Assembly: GCA_032622095.1 (NCBI GenBank)
Contig: CP136065.1
Location: 35,560,732 to 35,624,731, forward strand
DNA from: Siphonodentalium dalli
Lineage: Eukaryota > Mollusca > Scaphopoda > Gadilida > Siphonodentaliidae
DNA: 64,000 bases
Reading direction: 5' to 3'
The stretch's first letter is position 1; each line of letters starts with the position of its first letter. A model generated the notes under the pieces. That model was not told the DNA's origin, did no database searches, and saw only the letters and a list, made by a program, of their open reading frames with translations. Both the position numbers and the translations under genes were made by a program. Below are positions 32,755-44,254 of this stretch, in pieces.

Positions 32755-33690
32755 TCATGTCATAACTTGAACAGCAGTGTTTGGATCGCAATGTAATTTC
32801 ATGTGGATGTTCACTACTATGGGGACATAAATGGAGTTCTTTTTGTTGGTCCTGTTCAGGTCATAAATTCAAAAGTAGTGCTATATAGGATATCAATGAC
32901 ATTTGGTATGGATGTTCACTACTAAGAGAAAATTCAATAGAGGTGTCAATCGTTTTGTTCGGATTTTCCATTCTAGAGTTATACATCTTAGTTTATCTGG
33001 AAATTTAGTTTTTTTTGGTCCGTCCGATGTCTGTCATGTCATAACTTGAACAGTATAGTGCTTAAATCTTAATGAAATTTGGTATGAATTTTCACTCCCA
33101 ATTCAATATAGGGTTCAATTGTTTTGTTTGGGTTTTTCCATTCTAGAGTAATTCATCTTTATTTATCTGAAAATGTTGGCTTTTTCATCCGTCCGATATC
33201 AGTTCATGTCATAACAACTTCAACAGTTGTGCTCGGATCTCAATAAAAACGGTATGGGTGTCCACGACTATGAGGTCATTCAATAGTGTTTAATCGTTTT
33301 GTTCAGTGTTTCTATTCTAGAGTTATTCATCTTTGTTTATCTGGACATGTGGGCTTTTTGGTCCGTCCGATGTCTGTCCATGACATAACTTGAACAGTAG
33401 TACTTAAATCTCAATGAAATTTCTTATGAATATTCACTAATATGACGATATTCAATGGAGGGCTCAATAGTTTTGTTTGGGTTTTCCATTCTAGAGTTAT
33501 TCATCTTTATTTATCTGGAAATGTTGGCTTTTTGTACCGTCCTATGTTCAGGCCATAACTTGAACAGTATATAGTGCTCGGATCCCAATGAAATTTGGCG
33601 TGGATTTTCACCACTATGGTGACATTCAAAGGTGTGTTCAATCGATTTTCGTTCTATATTTGTCAATTTTTGCTTATCTGAAAATACTGA
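32755..33690 (+). repeat. ~170-bp tandem repeat, six units
   Basis: CATAACTTGAACAG and variants fall at about 32760, 32866, 33041, 33210, 33383 and 33552. Each unit continues with TCAATGAAATTTGGTATGGA, TTCACTACTATG, TCAATCGTTTTGTTCGG, ATTCTAGAGTTATTCATC and GTCCGTCCGATGTCTGTC. The period is ~105 bp for the first unit and ~169-175 bp after that. LINE-2 begins at the right end of the array. Confidence 0.8.
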
Positions 33691-36600
33691 TTTGTGTGTC
33701 CTTATTTGTGAGTATATCCAGATAGATTTTTCTCACATATTTTGACAAGCGCTTATTTACATTGTGATACCCCAATGATTGTATGTGGTGATATGAATGC
33801 ACGCATAGGTAAATTGTCAGATGTAAATATGGAACTCGACTGTGTACCCCAAATTCATAATATTGATAACACAGTAAACCAGCATGGAAAATCGTTTCTT
33901 GAATTTTTAAATGAAACTAAGTTATGCTGTTTAAATGGTCGTTTGAATAATGAAAACAATAATTATACCTCGATTAGTACCAAGGGTTCAGCTGTTGTCG
34001 ATTATATTTGTGTGCCACATGACGTATTTGATCGCTTCAATAATTTCTGGGTCAAAACACAATCGGATTTAATTACCGATAATTCGTTAGAAAGTATGCT
34101 AGGTGAAGGGTGTAAACCACCGGACCATAGTTTTGTTTTGGTGGAGTATATTGTAAATACAGTCCATGTACATGGCAGCACACCAACTGATCACAAATAT
34201 ACACCAACTAAACTTAATAAACCATTACCAGCTGATTTTTTAGCCTCATCTGAAACTTTATTAAATTTGATACATGAAATCGAGTCTGCAATAGAATCCC
34301 AAATAACTGTAGACAATATTTATGATAAATTTACAAAACATATTTTTGAAAATATGTCAGACCAATTACCAAGTTTCAAAAATGGAAGGCGTTCACATAA
34401 AAAATTTAAATTTCACAAACCATATTGGAATGATGACCTTACTAAATTATGGCAAACAATGAGTAACTTGGAAAATGCATTCCTAAAATATAAAACTAAG
34501 TCAAGAGACAAAAATTTAGCTTTTCTAAAATTTAAAGAGGCTAGGCAAATTTTTAATCGTAAATTACGCACTTATGAAAGACAATATAAACGTAATTTTG
34601 CACTCGATATGGAACTAAACTGTAATAATCCTAAATCTTTCTGGGACACGATTAAGAAACTTGGACCCAAAAAAGAAAATGGTATCCCAAATGAAGTAAT
34701 TGGACCTGATGGTTCTGTCATAACAGATACAAAATTAATTACAGAAAACTGGAGGTCTGCTTTTAAAACTTTATACAATCCGGAATTTGGAAATGAACTT
34801 TTTGATAATAATTTCAGAGAAAATATCATAAAAGAAAAGGTATTTACAGAAAATAAATTTTTAGACCCATTATATGTACACAATAATGTTCTAAATCGGA
34901 CTATTCAAATAGAAGAAATTGATCGTGCAATAAATAAAGTAAAGACTGGAAAGGCGTTTGGCATAGATAAAATACCTGGTGAAACCCTAAAATGTGAATC
35001 TGTTAAACCTGTGTTGCTTAGTTTATTTAATTTCATTTTTGATACTGGCATTATACCATCTGTTTGGAGACAATCTATAATATGTCCCATACCAAAAGAT
35101 AAATCACTAGACCAGAGAATTCCGCTTAATTATCGTGGCATCTCATTACTACCAACAAGCAGCAAATTATATAATAGTGTTTTAAATAATAGACTTGTTG
35201 AACATCTAGACCATAATAATATACTAGTTGATGAACAAAATGGTTTCAGATCAAAGCGGTCATGCATTGATAATATTTTCATACTAACAAGCATAATGAA
35301 AGGAAAAAAAGATATATTTACTACGTTCATAGATTTCAAAAAAGCTTTCGATTGTATCGACAGAGACATGTTACTCTTCAAACTTCTTAAATGTGGGATA
35401 GACGGAAACATGTACCAATCAATTCGAAGTATGTATAGCAGTACACATGCACGTATCAGAATAAATGGAGATGTGTCGGAGCCTTTTGATTGTCAATTTG
35501 GTGTAAAACAAGGAGATAATTTATCATCTACACTCTTTAATGTATTTGTAAATGATCTGGCATCTGAAATAAAAACCATGAATGTTGGTGTAAAATTAAA
35601 TGACATTAATGTACCCATTTTAATGTATGCTGATGACATAGTGTTACTATCTGAAAATGAAAACAATATGCAAAATATGCTCGAAGTAGTTCACAAATGG
35701 TGTAGAAAGTGGAGAATGGTGATAAACACAAATAAAACAAAAACAATGCATCTTAGAAATGTCAGAACCAAACGAACAAGTTTTCCTTTTAAACTTGGCA
35801 CGCAACAACTGAATATCGTAGAAGAATATAAATTCTTGGGTATTATTATTCATGAACACAAACAATTTGACACAACAGCTGAGGTCTTGGCCAAATCTGC
35901 AAGCAGAGCTTTAGGTGCTATAATTTCAAAAATTCACCCATATAAAGATATAGGTTTCAAAACATTTAAAAAATTATATATAACATGTGTATCTCCAATT
36001 TTAGATTATGCATCAGGCGTATGGGGTTCAAAGAATTTTTCATGTCTAGATAGTGTACAGAATAAGGCTTTTAGATATTTTTTGGGAGTCCATCGCTATT
36101 GTCCATTATTAGCAGTAAATGGTGATATTGGTATATCATCTTGTAAGATTCGTCGAGTCCTGAACCATATCCGTCTATGGAACCATATAATAGAATTACC
36201 AGATGACAGACTAATTAAAAAAGTGTTTAACTGGGACCTAGCTCATGTTTCAAATGGTTGGTGTTCCTTTATGAATGATACTCTATCTAACTTACAATTG
36301 TCAACAGTATTTCAAAATTTAGAAACATGTAATATAGACGATTTTGAAACGAAGCTTAAAAATGATGAATCAGATAAATGGAAAAACAGCTTAAATTTTG
36401 TTCCTAAATTAAGAACATATAAACTTTTCAAAAGGAATTATGAAACTGAATCATATGTATTGATGAATATGGACCGTGCTCATAGATCTATATTTGCTCA
36501 GTTTCGATGTGGAATTCTTCCTTTGAGAGTGGAAACTGGTCGTTTTAGAAATGAAAAGCTAAATCTCAGAAAATGCACATTATGTGCCTCACATGAAGTC

Positions 36601-37008
36601 GAAGATGAAATGCACTTCCTATTAAAATGCCCTTTCTATAACGAAAAGCGAGAACTTTTACTCGACTCTCTCCCTTTAAATGTAACCATGATGATAGAAC
36701 AAAACCAGTTAGAATCAGCTTTTATTGAAATAATCAACAAACACACACGTCAGTGTGCTAATTTTATCCATGATGCCTATCTGAAAAGAAAGCAGTATAT
36801 ATATATAAATAAACATCATAGCATATAATAGCGTAAATTGACAGGCGTCTTGCTATACAATGCAAAAATTAATTAACTCTTATTTTCAGGGTGACATATA
36901 GGCCCAATAGGGCCGGGTGCGCGATGTAAACTAATGTCTATAAATTGTTTGTAATTTAACATGCACATGTCACGTAAATAAAAGATATTACTACTACTAC
37001 TACTATAT
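33691..37008 (+). mobile_element. LINE-2: 5'-truncated APE-type LINE with intact ORF2 fragment
   Basis: The body starts inside the endonuclease domain near 33690, contains one long ORF2 frame, a ~160-bp 3' UTR, AATAAA at 36976 and a 3' tail of ACT/TAC triplets (about 36988-37008). A microsatellite tail and 5' truncation are typical of CR1/L2-like target-primed insertions. It is related to LINE-1 by motifs and C-terminal Cys/His element but clearly a different family. With no stop in over 3 kb it is the youngest LINE here. Confidence 0.85.
33712..36828 (+). CDS. LINE-2 ORF2: endonuclease (partial), reverse transcriptase, C-terminal Cys/His motif
   Basis: About 1030 codons are open to a TAA. 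Numbering from 33742: endonuclease residues GDMNARIG (~13-20), VVDYICVPHD (~91) and PDHSFV (~130); RT fingers and palm with KTGKAFGIDKIPGETLK, CPIPKDK...NYRGISLLPTSSKL, FIDFKKAFDCIDRD (block A), GVKQGDNLSSTLFNVFVND (block B) and YADDIVLL (block C, residues 629-632); thumb NTNKTKTMHLR and YKFLGI; then SPILDYASGVWG and CTLCASHEVEDEMHFLLKC (~945-963). All RT catalytic Asp residues are present. The endonuclease lacks its first half, so this copy could not start a new insertion by itself. The protein would nick and reverse-transcribe at genomic target sites. Confidence 0.9.
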   Translation, partial: VYPDRFFSHILTSAYLHCDTPMIVCGDMNARIGKLSDVNMELDCVPQIHNIDNTVNQHGKSFLEFLNETKLCCLNGRLNNENNNYTSISTKGSAVVDYICVPHDVFDRFNNFWVKTQSDLITDNSLESMLGEGCKPPDHSFVLVEYIVNTVHVHGSTPTDHKYTPTKLNKPLPADFLASSETLLNLIHEIESAIESQITVDNIYDKFTKHIFENMSDQLPSFKNGRRSHKKFKFHKPYWNDDLTKLWQTMSNLENAFLKYKTKSRDKNLAFLKFKEARQIFNRKLRTYERQYKRNFALDMELNCNNPKSFWDTIKKLGPKKENGIPNEVIGPDGSVITDTKLITENWRSAFKTLYNPEFGNELFDNNFRENIIKEKVFTENKFLDPLYVHNNVLNRTIQIEEIDRAINKVKTGKAFGIDKIPGETLKCESVKPVLLSLFNFIFDTGIIPSVWRQSIICPIPKDKSLDQRIPLNYRGISLLPTSSKLYNSVLNNRLVEHLDHNNILVDEQNGFRSKRSCIDNIFILTSIMKGKKDIFTTFIDFKKAFDCIDRDMLLFKLLKCGIDGNMYQSIRSMYSSTHARIRINGDVSEPFDCQFGVKQGDNLSSTLFNVFVNDLASEIKTMNVGVKLNDINVPILMYADDIVLLSENENNMQNMLEVVHKWCRKWRMVINTNKTKTMHLRNVRTKRTSFPFKLGTQQLNIVEEYKFLGIIIHEHKQFDTTAEVLAKSASRALGAIISKIHPYKDIGFKTFKKLYITCVSPILDYASGVWGSKNFSCLDSVQNKAFRYFLGVHRYCPLLAVNGDIGISSCKIRRVLNHIRLWNHIIELPDDRLIKKVFNWDLAHVSNGWCSFMNDTLSNLQLSTVFQNLETCNIDDFETKLKNDESDKWKNSLNFVPKLRTYKLFKRNYETESYVLMNMDRAHRSIFAQFRCGILPLRVETGRFRNEKLNLRKCTLCASHEVEDEMHFLLKCPFYNEKRELLLDSLPLNVTMMIEQNQLESAFIEIINKHTRQCANFIHDAYLKRKQYIYINKHHSI

Positions 37009-37319
37009 CAGTCATGAGTTATAGGTATGTCCACACTAGGCGGTATGCCACAAGCGGTGTGTACCGGACGACACTCCATCTCTTGTTTAAACATGTCCTA
37101 TCAGGATATGAGCTGTTACCCACGTTACATAATGTCCCTTATATACTCTGAAAGTTGATAATACTCTGAAAGCTTCTAACTTCGCCCGCAAATAAATATG
37201 AGTATATATACTACTATTAACCATGGTGTGGCTGTATATCGTGGCCAATATATAAATAAAAGCCTCGGATTGGCAGCTTTCTGTCGAGAGCGTCTCGACC
37301 ACCTAGGGGAAAACGCTTT
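37009..37319. other. Intergenic between LINE-2 and LINE-3
   Basis: No gene seen. The 5' end of LINE-3 is not defined and could lie in this stretch. Confidence 0.4.
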
Positions 37320-37564
37320 GACCAGAATATGTCTGAAACTATCATCATATACCTTTTCTTACGTTTAAGAAAATTGCCAGAGATTCAAATTGTAAGTCTG
37401 TTACTTTTGATATCATGTACTTGTCCACATTTAATACAAACAGTTTTGAAAATCATCCGCGAAAATAAGGCCCCTTGGCATGTTAGTACAGATCGACATG
37501 TTATAATACACACACACACGAGGCAAAATTGTTATGTTACTTAACTGCAACTTCCATTATATTC

Positions 37565-37612
37565 TTATTACTAATGTTAAGCGGCGATATCGAACTGAAC
37601 CCGGGTCCTGCC
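37565..37612 (+). other. 2A-like ribosome-skipping motif of LINE-3
   Basis: The frame starting LLLML reads SGDIELNPGP at 37580-37609, an exact match to the D(V/I)ExNPGP consensus of 2A peptides, preceded by a Leu-rich stretch. 2A-like sequences at the N-terminus of ORF2 are known in APE-type LINEs of sea urchins and molluscs, where they separate the leading peptide from the enzyme (established). In this copy the motif is one frame away from the endonuclease, so it no longer works in cis. Confidence 0.8.
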
Positions 37613-37641
37613 AGCAAAGATGCGATGCAAAGACTACAAAG

Positions 37642-38231
37642 TTACTTCTGAACACCCAGAGCATCAAAAATAAAATGACAATACTAAATGCCGAGTCTGC
37701 TAATTTCGATATTTGCTTCTTCACTGAAACATGGCTTCAAAATTCAGTGGAAAATTCCGAAGTTTTACTTCACGGTTTTCATGACCCAATTAGAAATGAC
37801 AGGAATAGCGAAACATCCGGTGGTGGTGTGAGTATTTATATTCGCGACTGTATTCCTTATAAATTCCGTAATGATCTGATAGTTCCAGGCCTTGAGTCCG
37901 TATGGGTCGAAATAAAAGTGTGTCGTAAAAGTATTATTCTTGGCTGCTTCTACAGACCCCCTCAATCACCAGTTTCGCATTGGGATACTATTGAACTCAA
38001 CATTAAAAACGCAATCGATGACGTAAACTTGGTAATCGTAGCTGGCGACTTCAATGAAAATTATGTCGAAGATACCAATGGTAAGATTAATAGTATAATG
38101 TACGCACTGTGGCATCAAACAGCTTGTGCATTCGCCGACTCATTTCACGGAAACATCTTCGTCGACCCTCGATCTGTTCTTCACAAACTGTGACGATTAT
38201 TTATGCAACGCAGATGTAATAAGTCCATTTT
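37642..38231 (+). pseudogene. LINE-3 ORF2, endonuclease domain (N-terminal part)
   Basis: LLNTQSIKNKM, CFFTETWLQ, GGGVSIYIRD, ESVWVEIKV, LGCFYRPP and VAGDFNENY are in the order of APE endonucleases. The frame switches near 38110-38126, then STLDLFFTN and NADVISPF run up to the insertion point at 38231. Catalytic Glu (TETW) and Asp/Asn (GDFN) are present. The remainder follows after the inserted element. Confidence 0.8.
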
Positions 38232-41095
38232 TAGCTCAACTTTACTTTGTAAAGTTTGAGCTATTGCCATGGCTTTGTCGTCCGTGTGTACGTGTGTGCG
38301 TGTGCGTGTGTACGTAAGGCGTCAACAATAGAGGCTACAGGTCGTACCTTTGATCGGATCATTATGAAATTTGTCATAGCTGTTGACATCAACATTTGTA
38401 CCGGAATGATTCATTTTGGGGTCATTCGGAAAAAAAACATGGCCGCCAGCGGCCATCTTAGATTTCAAAATTCAATCCATTAGCACGGGCTACAGGCCGT
38501 ACTGTTCGTCTGATCGTCATGAAATTTGTCATGGATGTTAATATTGACATGTAGATGGGAACGAGTAATTTTGGGGTCATTCGGCCAAAAAACATGGCCG
38601 CCAGCAGCCATCTTCGATTTTACTCTTTGCATGACTAAATCCTTTAGCACGGGCTACAGGTCGTACCTTTAGTCAGATCATCATAAAATTTGTCATGGAT
38701 GTTAACAATGACATGTAGATGGGAACGAGTCATTTTTGGGTTATTCGGGCAAAAAACATGGCCGCCAGCAGCCATCTTGGATTTTACTCTTTGTATGACT
38801 AAATCCTTTAGCACGGGCTACAGGTCACACCTTTAGTCTGATAATCATGAAATTTGTCATGGCTGTTGAAATTGGAATGTAGATGGGAACGAGTCATTTT
38901 GGGGTCATTCGGACAAATAACATGGCCGCCAGCGGCCATCTTGGATTTCAAAATTTAATCCATTAGCACGGGCCACAGGTCGTACTCTTTGTCTGATCAT
39001 CATAAAATTTGTCATGGATGTTAACAATGACATGTAGATTGGAACGAGTCATTTTGGGGCCATTCGGCCAAACAACATGGCCGCCAGCAGCCGTCTAGGA
39101 TTTTACTCTTTGCATGACTAAATCCTTTAGCACGGGCTACAGGTCCTACTTTTAGTCTGATCATCATAAAATTTGTCAATAATGTTAATAATCACATGTA
39201 GATGGGAACGAGTCATTTTGGGGTCATTCGGCCAAAAAACATGGCCGCCAGCAGCCATCTTGGATTTTACTCTTTGTATGACTAAATCCTTTAGCACGGG
39301 CTACAGGTCGTACCTTTAGTCTGATCATCATAAAATTTGTCATGGCTGTTGATATTGGAATGTAGATGGGAACGAGTCATTTTGGGGTCATTCGGACAAA
39401 AAACATGGCCGCCAGCGGCCATCTTGGATTTCAAAATTTAATCCATTAGCACGGGCCACAGGTCGTACTCTTTGTCTGATCATCATGAAATTTGTCATGG
39501 ATGATAATATTGACATGTAGATGGGAACGAGTAATTTTGGGGTCATTCGGCCAAAAAACATGGTCGCCAGCAGCCATCTTGGATTTTACTCTTTGTATGA
39601 CTAAATCCTTTAGCACAGGCTACAGGTCGTACATTTAGTCTGATCATCATAAAATTTGTCATGGCTGTTGAAATTGGAATGTAGATGGGAACGAGTCATT
39701 TTGGGGTCATTCGGACAAAAAACATGGCCGCCAGCAGCCATCTTGCATTTAAAAATTTAATCCATTAGCACGGGCCACAGGTCGTACTGTTCGTCTGATC
39801 ATCATGAAATTTGTCATGGATGTTAATATTGACATGTAGATGGGAACGAGTACTTTTGGGGTCATTTGGCCGAAAAACATGGCCGCCAGCAGCCATCTTG
39901 GATTTCACTCTTTGTATGACTAAATCCTTTAGCACGGGCTACAGGTTGTATCTTTAGTCTGATCATCAAAAAATTTGTCATGAATGTTAATAATGAGATG
40001 TAGATGGGAACGAGTCATTTTGGGGTCATTCGGCCAAAAAACATGGCCGCCAGCAGCCATCTTGGATTTTACTCTTTGTATGACTAAATCCTTTAGCACG
40101 GGCTACAGGTCGTACCTTTAGTTTGATCATCATAAAAATTTTCATGGCTGTTGAAATTGGAATGTAAATGGGAACGAGTCATTTTGGGGTCATTCGGAGA
40201 AAAAACATGGCCGCTAGCAGCCATCTTGGATTTCAAAATTTAATCCATTAGCACGGGCCACAGGTCGTACTGTTCGTCTGATCATCATGAAATTTGTCAT
40301 GGATGTTAATATTGACATGTAGATGGGAACGAGTAATTTTGGGTGTCATTTGGCCAAAAACATGGCCGCCAGCAGCCATCTTGGATTTTACTCTTTGTAT
40401 GACTAAATTCTTTAGCACGGGCTACAGGTCGTACCTTTAGTCTGATCATCATAAAATTTGTCATGGTTCTTAACAATGACATGTAGATGGGAACGAGTAA
40501 TTTTGGGGTCAATCGGCCAAAAAACATGGTCGCCAGCAGCCATCTTGGATTTTACTCTTTGTATGACTAAATCCTTTACCACGGGCTACAGGTTGTATCT
40601 TTAGTCTGATCATCATAAAATTTGTCATGAATGTTAATAATGACATGTAGATGGGAACGAGTCATTTTGGGGTCATTTGGCCAAAAAAGATGGCCGCCAG
40701 CAGCCAACTTGGATTTTACTCTTTGTATGACTAAATCCTTTACCACGGGCTACAGGTCGTGCCTTTAGTTTGATTTCGGGGTCATTCGGACAAAAAACAT
40801 GGCCGCCAGTGGCCATCTTGGATTTCAAAATTTAATCCATTAGCACGGGCCACAGGTCGTACCTTTAGTCTGATCGTCATAAAATTTGTCATTGATGTTA
40901 ACGATGACATGTAGTTGGGAACGACTCATTTTGGGGTCATTCGGCTGAAAACATGGCCGCCAGCAGCCATCTTGGATTTTACTTTTCTCTTCATGTCTAT
41001 AAACTAGTATTAGACATTCCTAATCGCTCCATTGACTGTAATATATTAAATTATTCCCTTTCCAAGTTGAGCTACAGTGTCATTGACACTTTCAT
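38232..41095 (+). mobile_element. HINE/pearl-like non-autonomous element, copy A, inside LINE-3
   Basis: It starts TAGCTCAACTTTACTTTGTA, passes a (TG)-rich run (38280-38315), then ~16 monomers of ~161 bp (ACATGGCCGCCAGCAGCCAT core), and ends CAAGTTGAGCTACAGTGTCA...TTTCAT with the hairpin AGTGTCATTGACACT at 41077-41091. There are no terminal inverted repeats and no obvious target duplication; the join in LINE-3 falls in a run of T. A 3' hairpin, central tandem repeats, T/T target and lack of coding fit HINEs (Helentron-derived) and the pearl elements of bivalves (established families); the assignment is inference. Monomer types b (ATTTCAAAATTTAATCCATT) recur at 38461, 38944, 39427, 39744 and 40229. 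Confidence 0.8.
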
Positions 41096-41727
41096 TTGAT
41101 GATCGTATCCGATACCATGCCCCAGTTAAACTCGACATCGATTTAACTTTACCAACTCAGTTAACTACTAAACGACTTATTTGGAACTACGATAGAGCCG
41201 ACTACGAAGGCATTAACAACATGTTATCTAATTGGGATTTTAAAAGTGTTAGCCATAATATTCATGTATCTAAGATTAACAACGAACTGACAGAAATGTT
41301 ACAAAATGCTTGTCTGAAATTTATTCCAAATAAAACAGTCTGCATAAGAAAAGACTATCCTCCTTGGTTGACGTGTGGGGTAAGAAAACTAATGCGCCAA
41401 CGCAATAGACTACATAGAATCGCCAAATTAAAAAATTCCTCACCTTCCTGGGCAAAATGTCGTATTGTTCGAAATCAATGTGTGAGTGTTGTCAGAAAAG
41501 CAAAAGTCGATTATGACAGTAAAATTGACCACATTTTGAGTGATAAAAACACTGATTCATCGACATGGTGGAAGAATCTGCAGAAAGTAATTTACCCCAC
41601 CACAAAAGCAATAGCCCCTCTTTTAAGCAACGACTGTTATCTAGTTTCCCCTTTTGAAAAGGCACATGCGTTGAATGATTATTTTTGTGAAATATCTAAA
41701 GTTGATGATAATTTATGCAATACTTGA
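41096..41727 (+). pseudogene. LINE-3 ORF2, end of endonuclease and linker
   Basis: Directly after the insertion, FDDRIRYHAPVKLDIDL continues the endonuclease in the position where SDHxPV is expected, followed by ~190 residues of linker (KDYPPWLTCGVRKLMRQRNR, WWKNLQKVIYP) typical of CR1/Jockey ORF2. A stop at 41725 ends the frame. The codon phase before and after the insertion agrees if the insertion is removed at the T run. Confidence 0.75.
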
Positions 41728-43610
41728 GCTCTACCATTCAATATACAGAAACTGCTCCCGAACTAGCGGACATAAAAATCACATCAGTCGACGTTTTTAA
41801 CGCTCTTAAAAAATTAAAAGTTTCCAAAGCCTGTGGACCTGATAATATTAGCCCACGTATGCTAAAACAGTGTGCCTCGTCTCTTTCTGAACCACTTTCC
41901 CATTTCTTCAATATTTTCACAAACAAGAGTTACTATCCGCATGAATGGAAAAAATCCAATGTGACTCCTATTTTTAAAAATGGTGACCCAAGCATAATAG
42001 CGAACTACCGCCCCATTTCTCTTCTGAGCTGTATATCCAAAACGTATGAGAAGTGCATTTACAAATATCTTTGGACATACCTAGACGAAAATAAGTTACT
42101 TTCTGTTTACCAATCTGGATTCAAAAAAGGTGACTCTACAATATATCAGCTTACTGACATATATGACTATATTAGCAGATCTCTAGACGAAGGTAAAGAA
42201 ATTCGATGTATTTTTTGTGATATAAGCAAACAACTGTCTCCTGTTTAAGCTTAAGAAACTTGGAATAAAGGGTAAAGTATATGAACTAATTTCATCTTAT
42301 CTTGAATGTCGTCAACAGAGAGTTATAGTTGATAATACTAGTTCTGAGTGGCAAAATGTTTCCACAGGTGTGCCTCAAGGCTAAATATTAGGCCCACTGT
42401 TATTCCCGATTTACATTAACGACACAACCGAAAACATCACGTGCAACATACGTCTATTTGCTGATGATACATCAATATATTTATGTGTCGAGAACCCTGT
42501 TTTAGCAGCTGAAATAATTAATAGAGATATTGCCACTATTGTCGAAGGTCAAAAAAATAGCTTGTAAAATTTAATCACCTCAAAACTGAAGCTTTAATGA
42601 TATCAAAGAAATCTACAAATATAGTTCACCCACCCCTAATCATGGCTGATTCTCACGTAACTGAAGTAGAAAATCACAAACATCTTGGTCTCACCTTTGA
42701 CAACATCGGTTCATGGGAAACTCACATAAGTAACATAACCGATAGGGCATGGAAAAAGGTAAATATGATTAGGAAGCACAAATTCAGACTGAGCAGAAAG
42801 ACCCTTGAAAATATATATCTTGCTTTTGTTAGACCCACTCTTGAATATGCATCACCAGTATGGGATAACATACCAAAATATATGAGCGATTATATCGAAG
42901 ATATTCAGTATGAAATGGCACGGATTGTCACTGGGGCCACGAGAAGTACCAGCGATCGCAACTAACTATTAGAAACCGGCTGGGAAACAATTGCCTCACG
43001 TAGAACACAACAGAAAATGATACAATTTTTCAAAATGACTAGTAACCAAGCTCCGTCTTATCTATCAAACATGATTCCTCCCGATTCCACTTCATCTGGT
43101 TACAATTTTAGGCATGTTAGTATCCACCCGCCTGGCAGCAACAGAGACATTTACATGAATACCTTTCTGCCTTCGGCTACACGAGCATGGAATAGTTTAT
43201 CGAATTCAATAAAATCGTCAAACACACTCGACGAATTTAAGTGTAAACTAAACATTGACCGTGCGAAAATTGCAATTTTTTATCTTCAGTGTTATTCCAG
43301 GAAAGCCCAAATATATCATACTCGTATCAGATTAGGTTGCAGCAACCTGAACCGTGACCTTGTTATTAATCACTTGAAAGAATCACCACTGTGTCAATGC
43401 GGTAGTTTTGAAACTGAATCAGCTTACCATTTCTTCTTTCAATGCCCCCTTTACGCCAGAATTAGATCAGAACTTCTAAGTAACTTACCAGTAAGTATGA
43501 TAACAACCGATGTTCTATTGTACGGATCTCTCGAACTTCCAAACAAATTAAATTCCGAAATATTCTTGGCGGTACAGAAGTTTATATCAGATAGTGGCCG
43601 TTTCTCATAA
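41728..43610 (+). pseudogene. LINE-3 ORF2, reverse transcriptase and C-terminus
   Basis: KVSKACGPDNISPRMLK, TPIFKNGDPS...NYRPISLLSCISK, CDISK (block A, truncated by a frame change near 42235), GVPQG-stop-ILGPLLF (block B with a stop at 42382), FADDTSIY (block C, 42460), then HLGLTF, PTLEYASPVW and, in the final frame to 43610, CQCGSFETESAYHFFFQC, a Cys/His element in the position seen in the other LINEs. At least three breaks. Confidence 0.8.
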
Positions 43611-44254
43611 TCACTTAAGGTGACGCGGCTAGATTCCATTCCATTTGCATGAACCGCTTTTTCTCCTCCGTGGTCGTGACGCATTCGTGCAAGTGATTTC
43701 CCCACTGAACGGATGTTTTTTTGTTTGTTATTTTGTATCGAATGTATGTTGTGTCAAACCCCCTCTCTCTCTCTCGCTCTCTCTTTCTCTTTCACACTCT
43801 CCCCCTCTCTCTCATTCTCTTTCATTCCCTTTCTCACCCTTAACTTCAGTATTACAATGTAATACCGTATCTCAATCCTAAATAATATTCCAATCAATCA
43901 AATCTATATATCCCGTCTGCTTTATCCCAAGTGATATTTTTGTCACTTGAGGTAACAGTTATTCCACGAGGAGAGGACTTTAAAAAAGCATTTTGCTTGT
44001 TGTCCAATCCTCTTCATAATCTATATATTTCTACATGTATATTATGTTTATGTCATATGTTTGATTTTTTGAAATAAATATTGTTTACACCAAATAAAAG
44101 CCATTGGAAAAGTGTGAAGGGTACGGTTATGCTGTTTGTAGTGGAACGGGTCTTTAAGCAGACATTCTTCTGTCGCGCAATGACCTTACTGTAGCCTCGT
44201 TTCAATTAACCGATGATAATATACATCATGTAATCTTATGGGGAAAACTTATTT
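43611..44254. other. LINE-3 3' region and flank; CT-rich tract
   Basis: A pyrimidine tract of CTCTCT/CTTTCT type runs from about 43760 to 43848. AATAAA occurs at 44073 and AATAAAAG at 44093, followed by unremarkable sequence. The 3' end of LINE-3 is somewhere near 44110. Confidence 0.45.

Larger units (their letters stand above)
37320..44110 (+). mobile_element. LINE-3: broken APE-type LINE with 2A-like peptide, split by a HINE-like element
   Basis: In order: an upstream leader, a 2A-like motif (37580-37609), endonuclease (37642-38231), a 2.86-kb inserted element (38232-41095), then linker, RT, C-terminal region and a 3' region with AATAAA at 44073 and 44093. Frame breaks or stops occur between the 2A and endonuclease, near 38110, at 41725, near 42235, at 42382 and near 42565-42597, so ORF2 is dead. 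RT signature FADDTSIY and FTETWL/GDFN place it in the CR1/Jockey supergroup, in a different lineage from LINE-1 and LINE-2. Its 5' and 3' limits are approximate. Confidence 0.8.

Noticed and set aside
38450-40990. Independent satellite array for the ~161-bp repeat
   Set aside because: The array has fixed ends with a hairpin terminus and the same ends in copy B, so it is the inside of an element rather than a free satellite.
41077-41112. Start of the open frame MSLTLSFDD as a gene start
   Set aside because: The first residues are the 3' end of the HINE-like element; the frame is the interior of LINE-3 ORF2.
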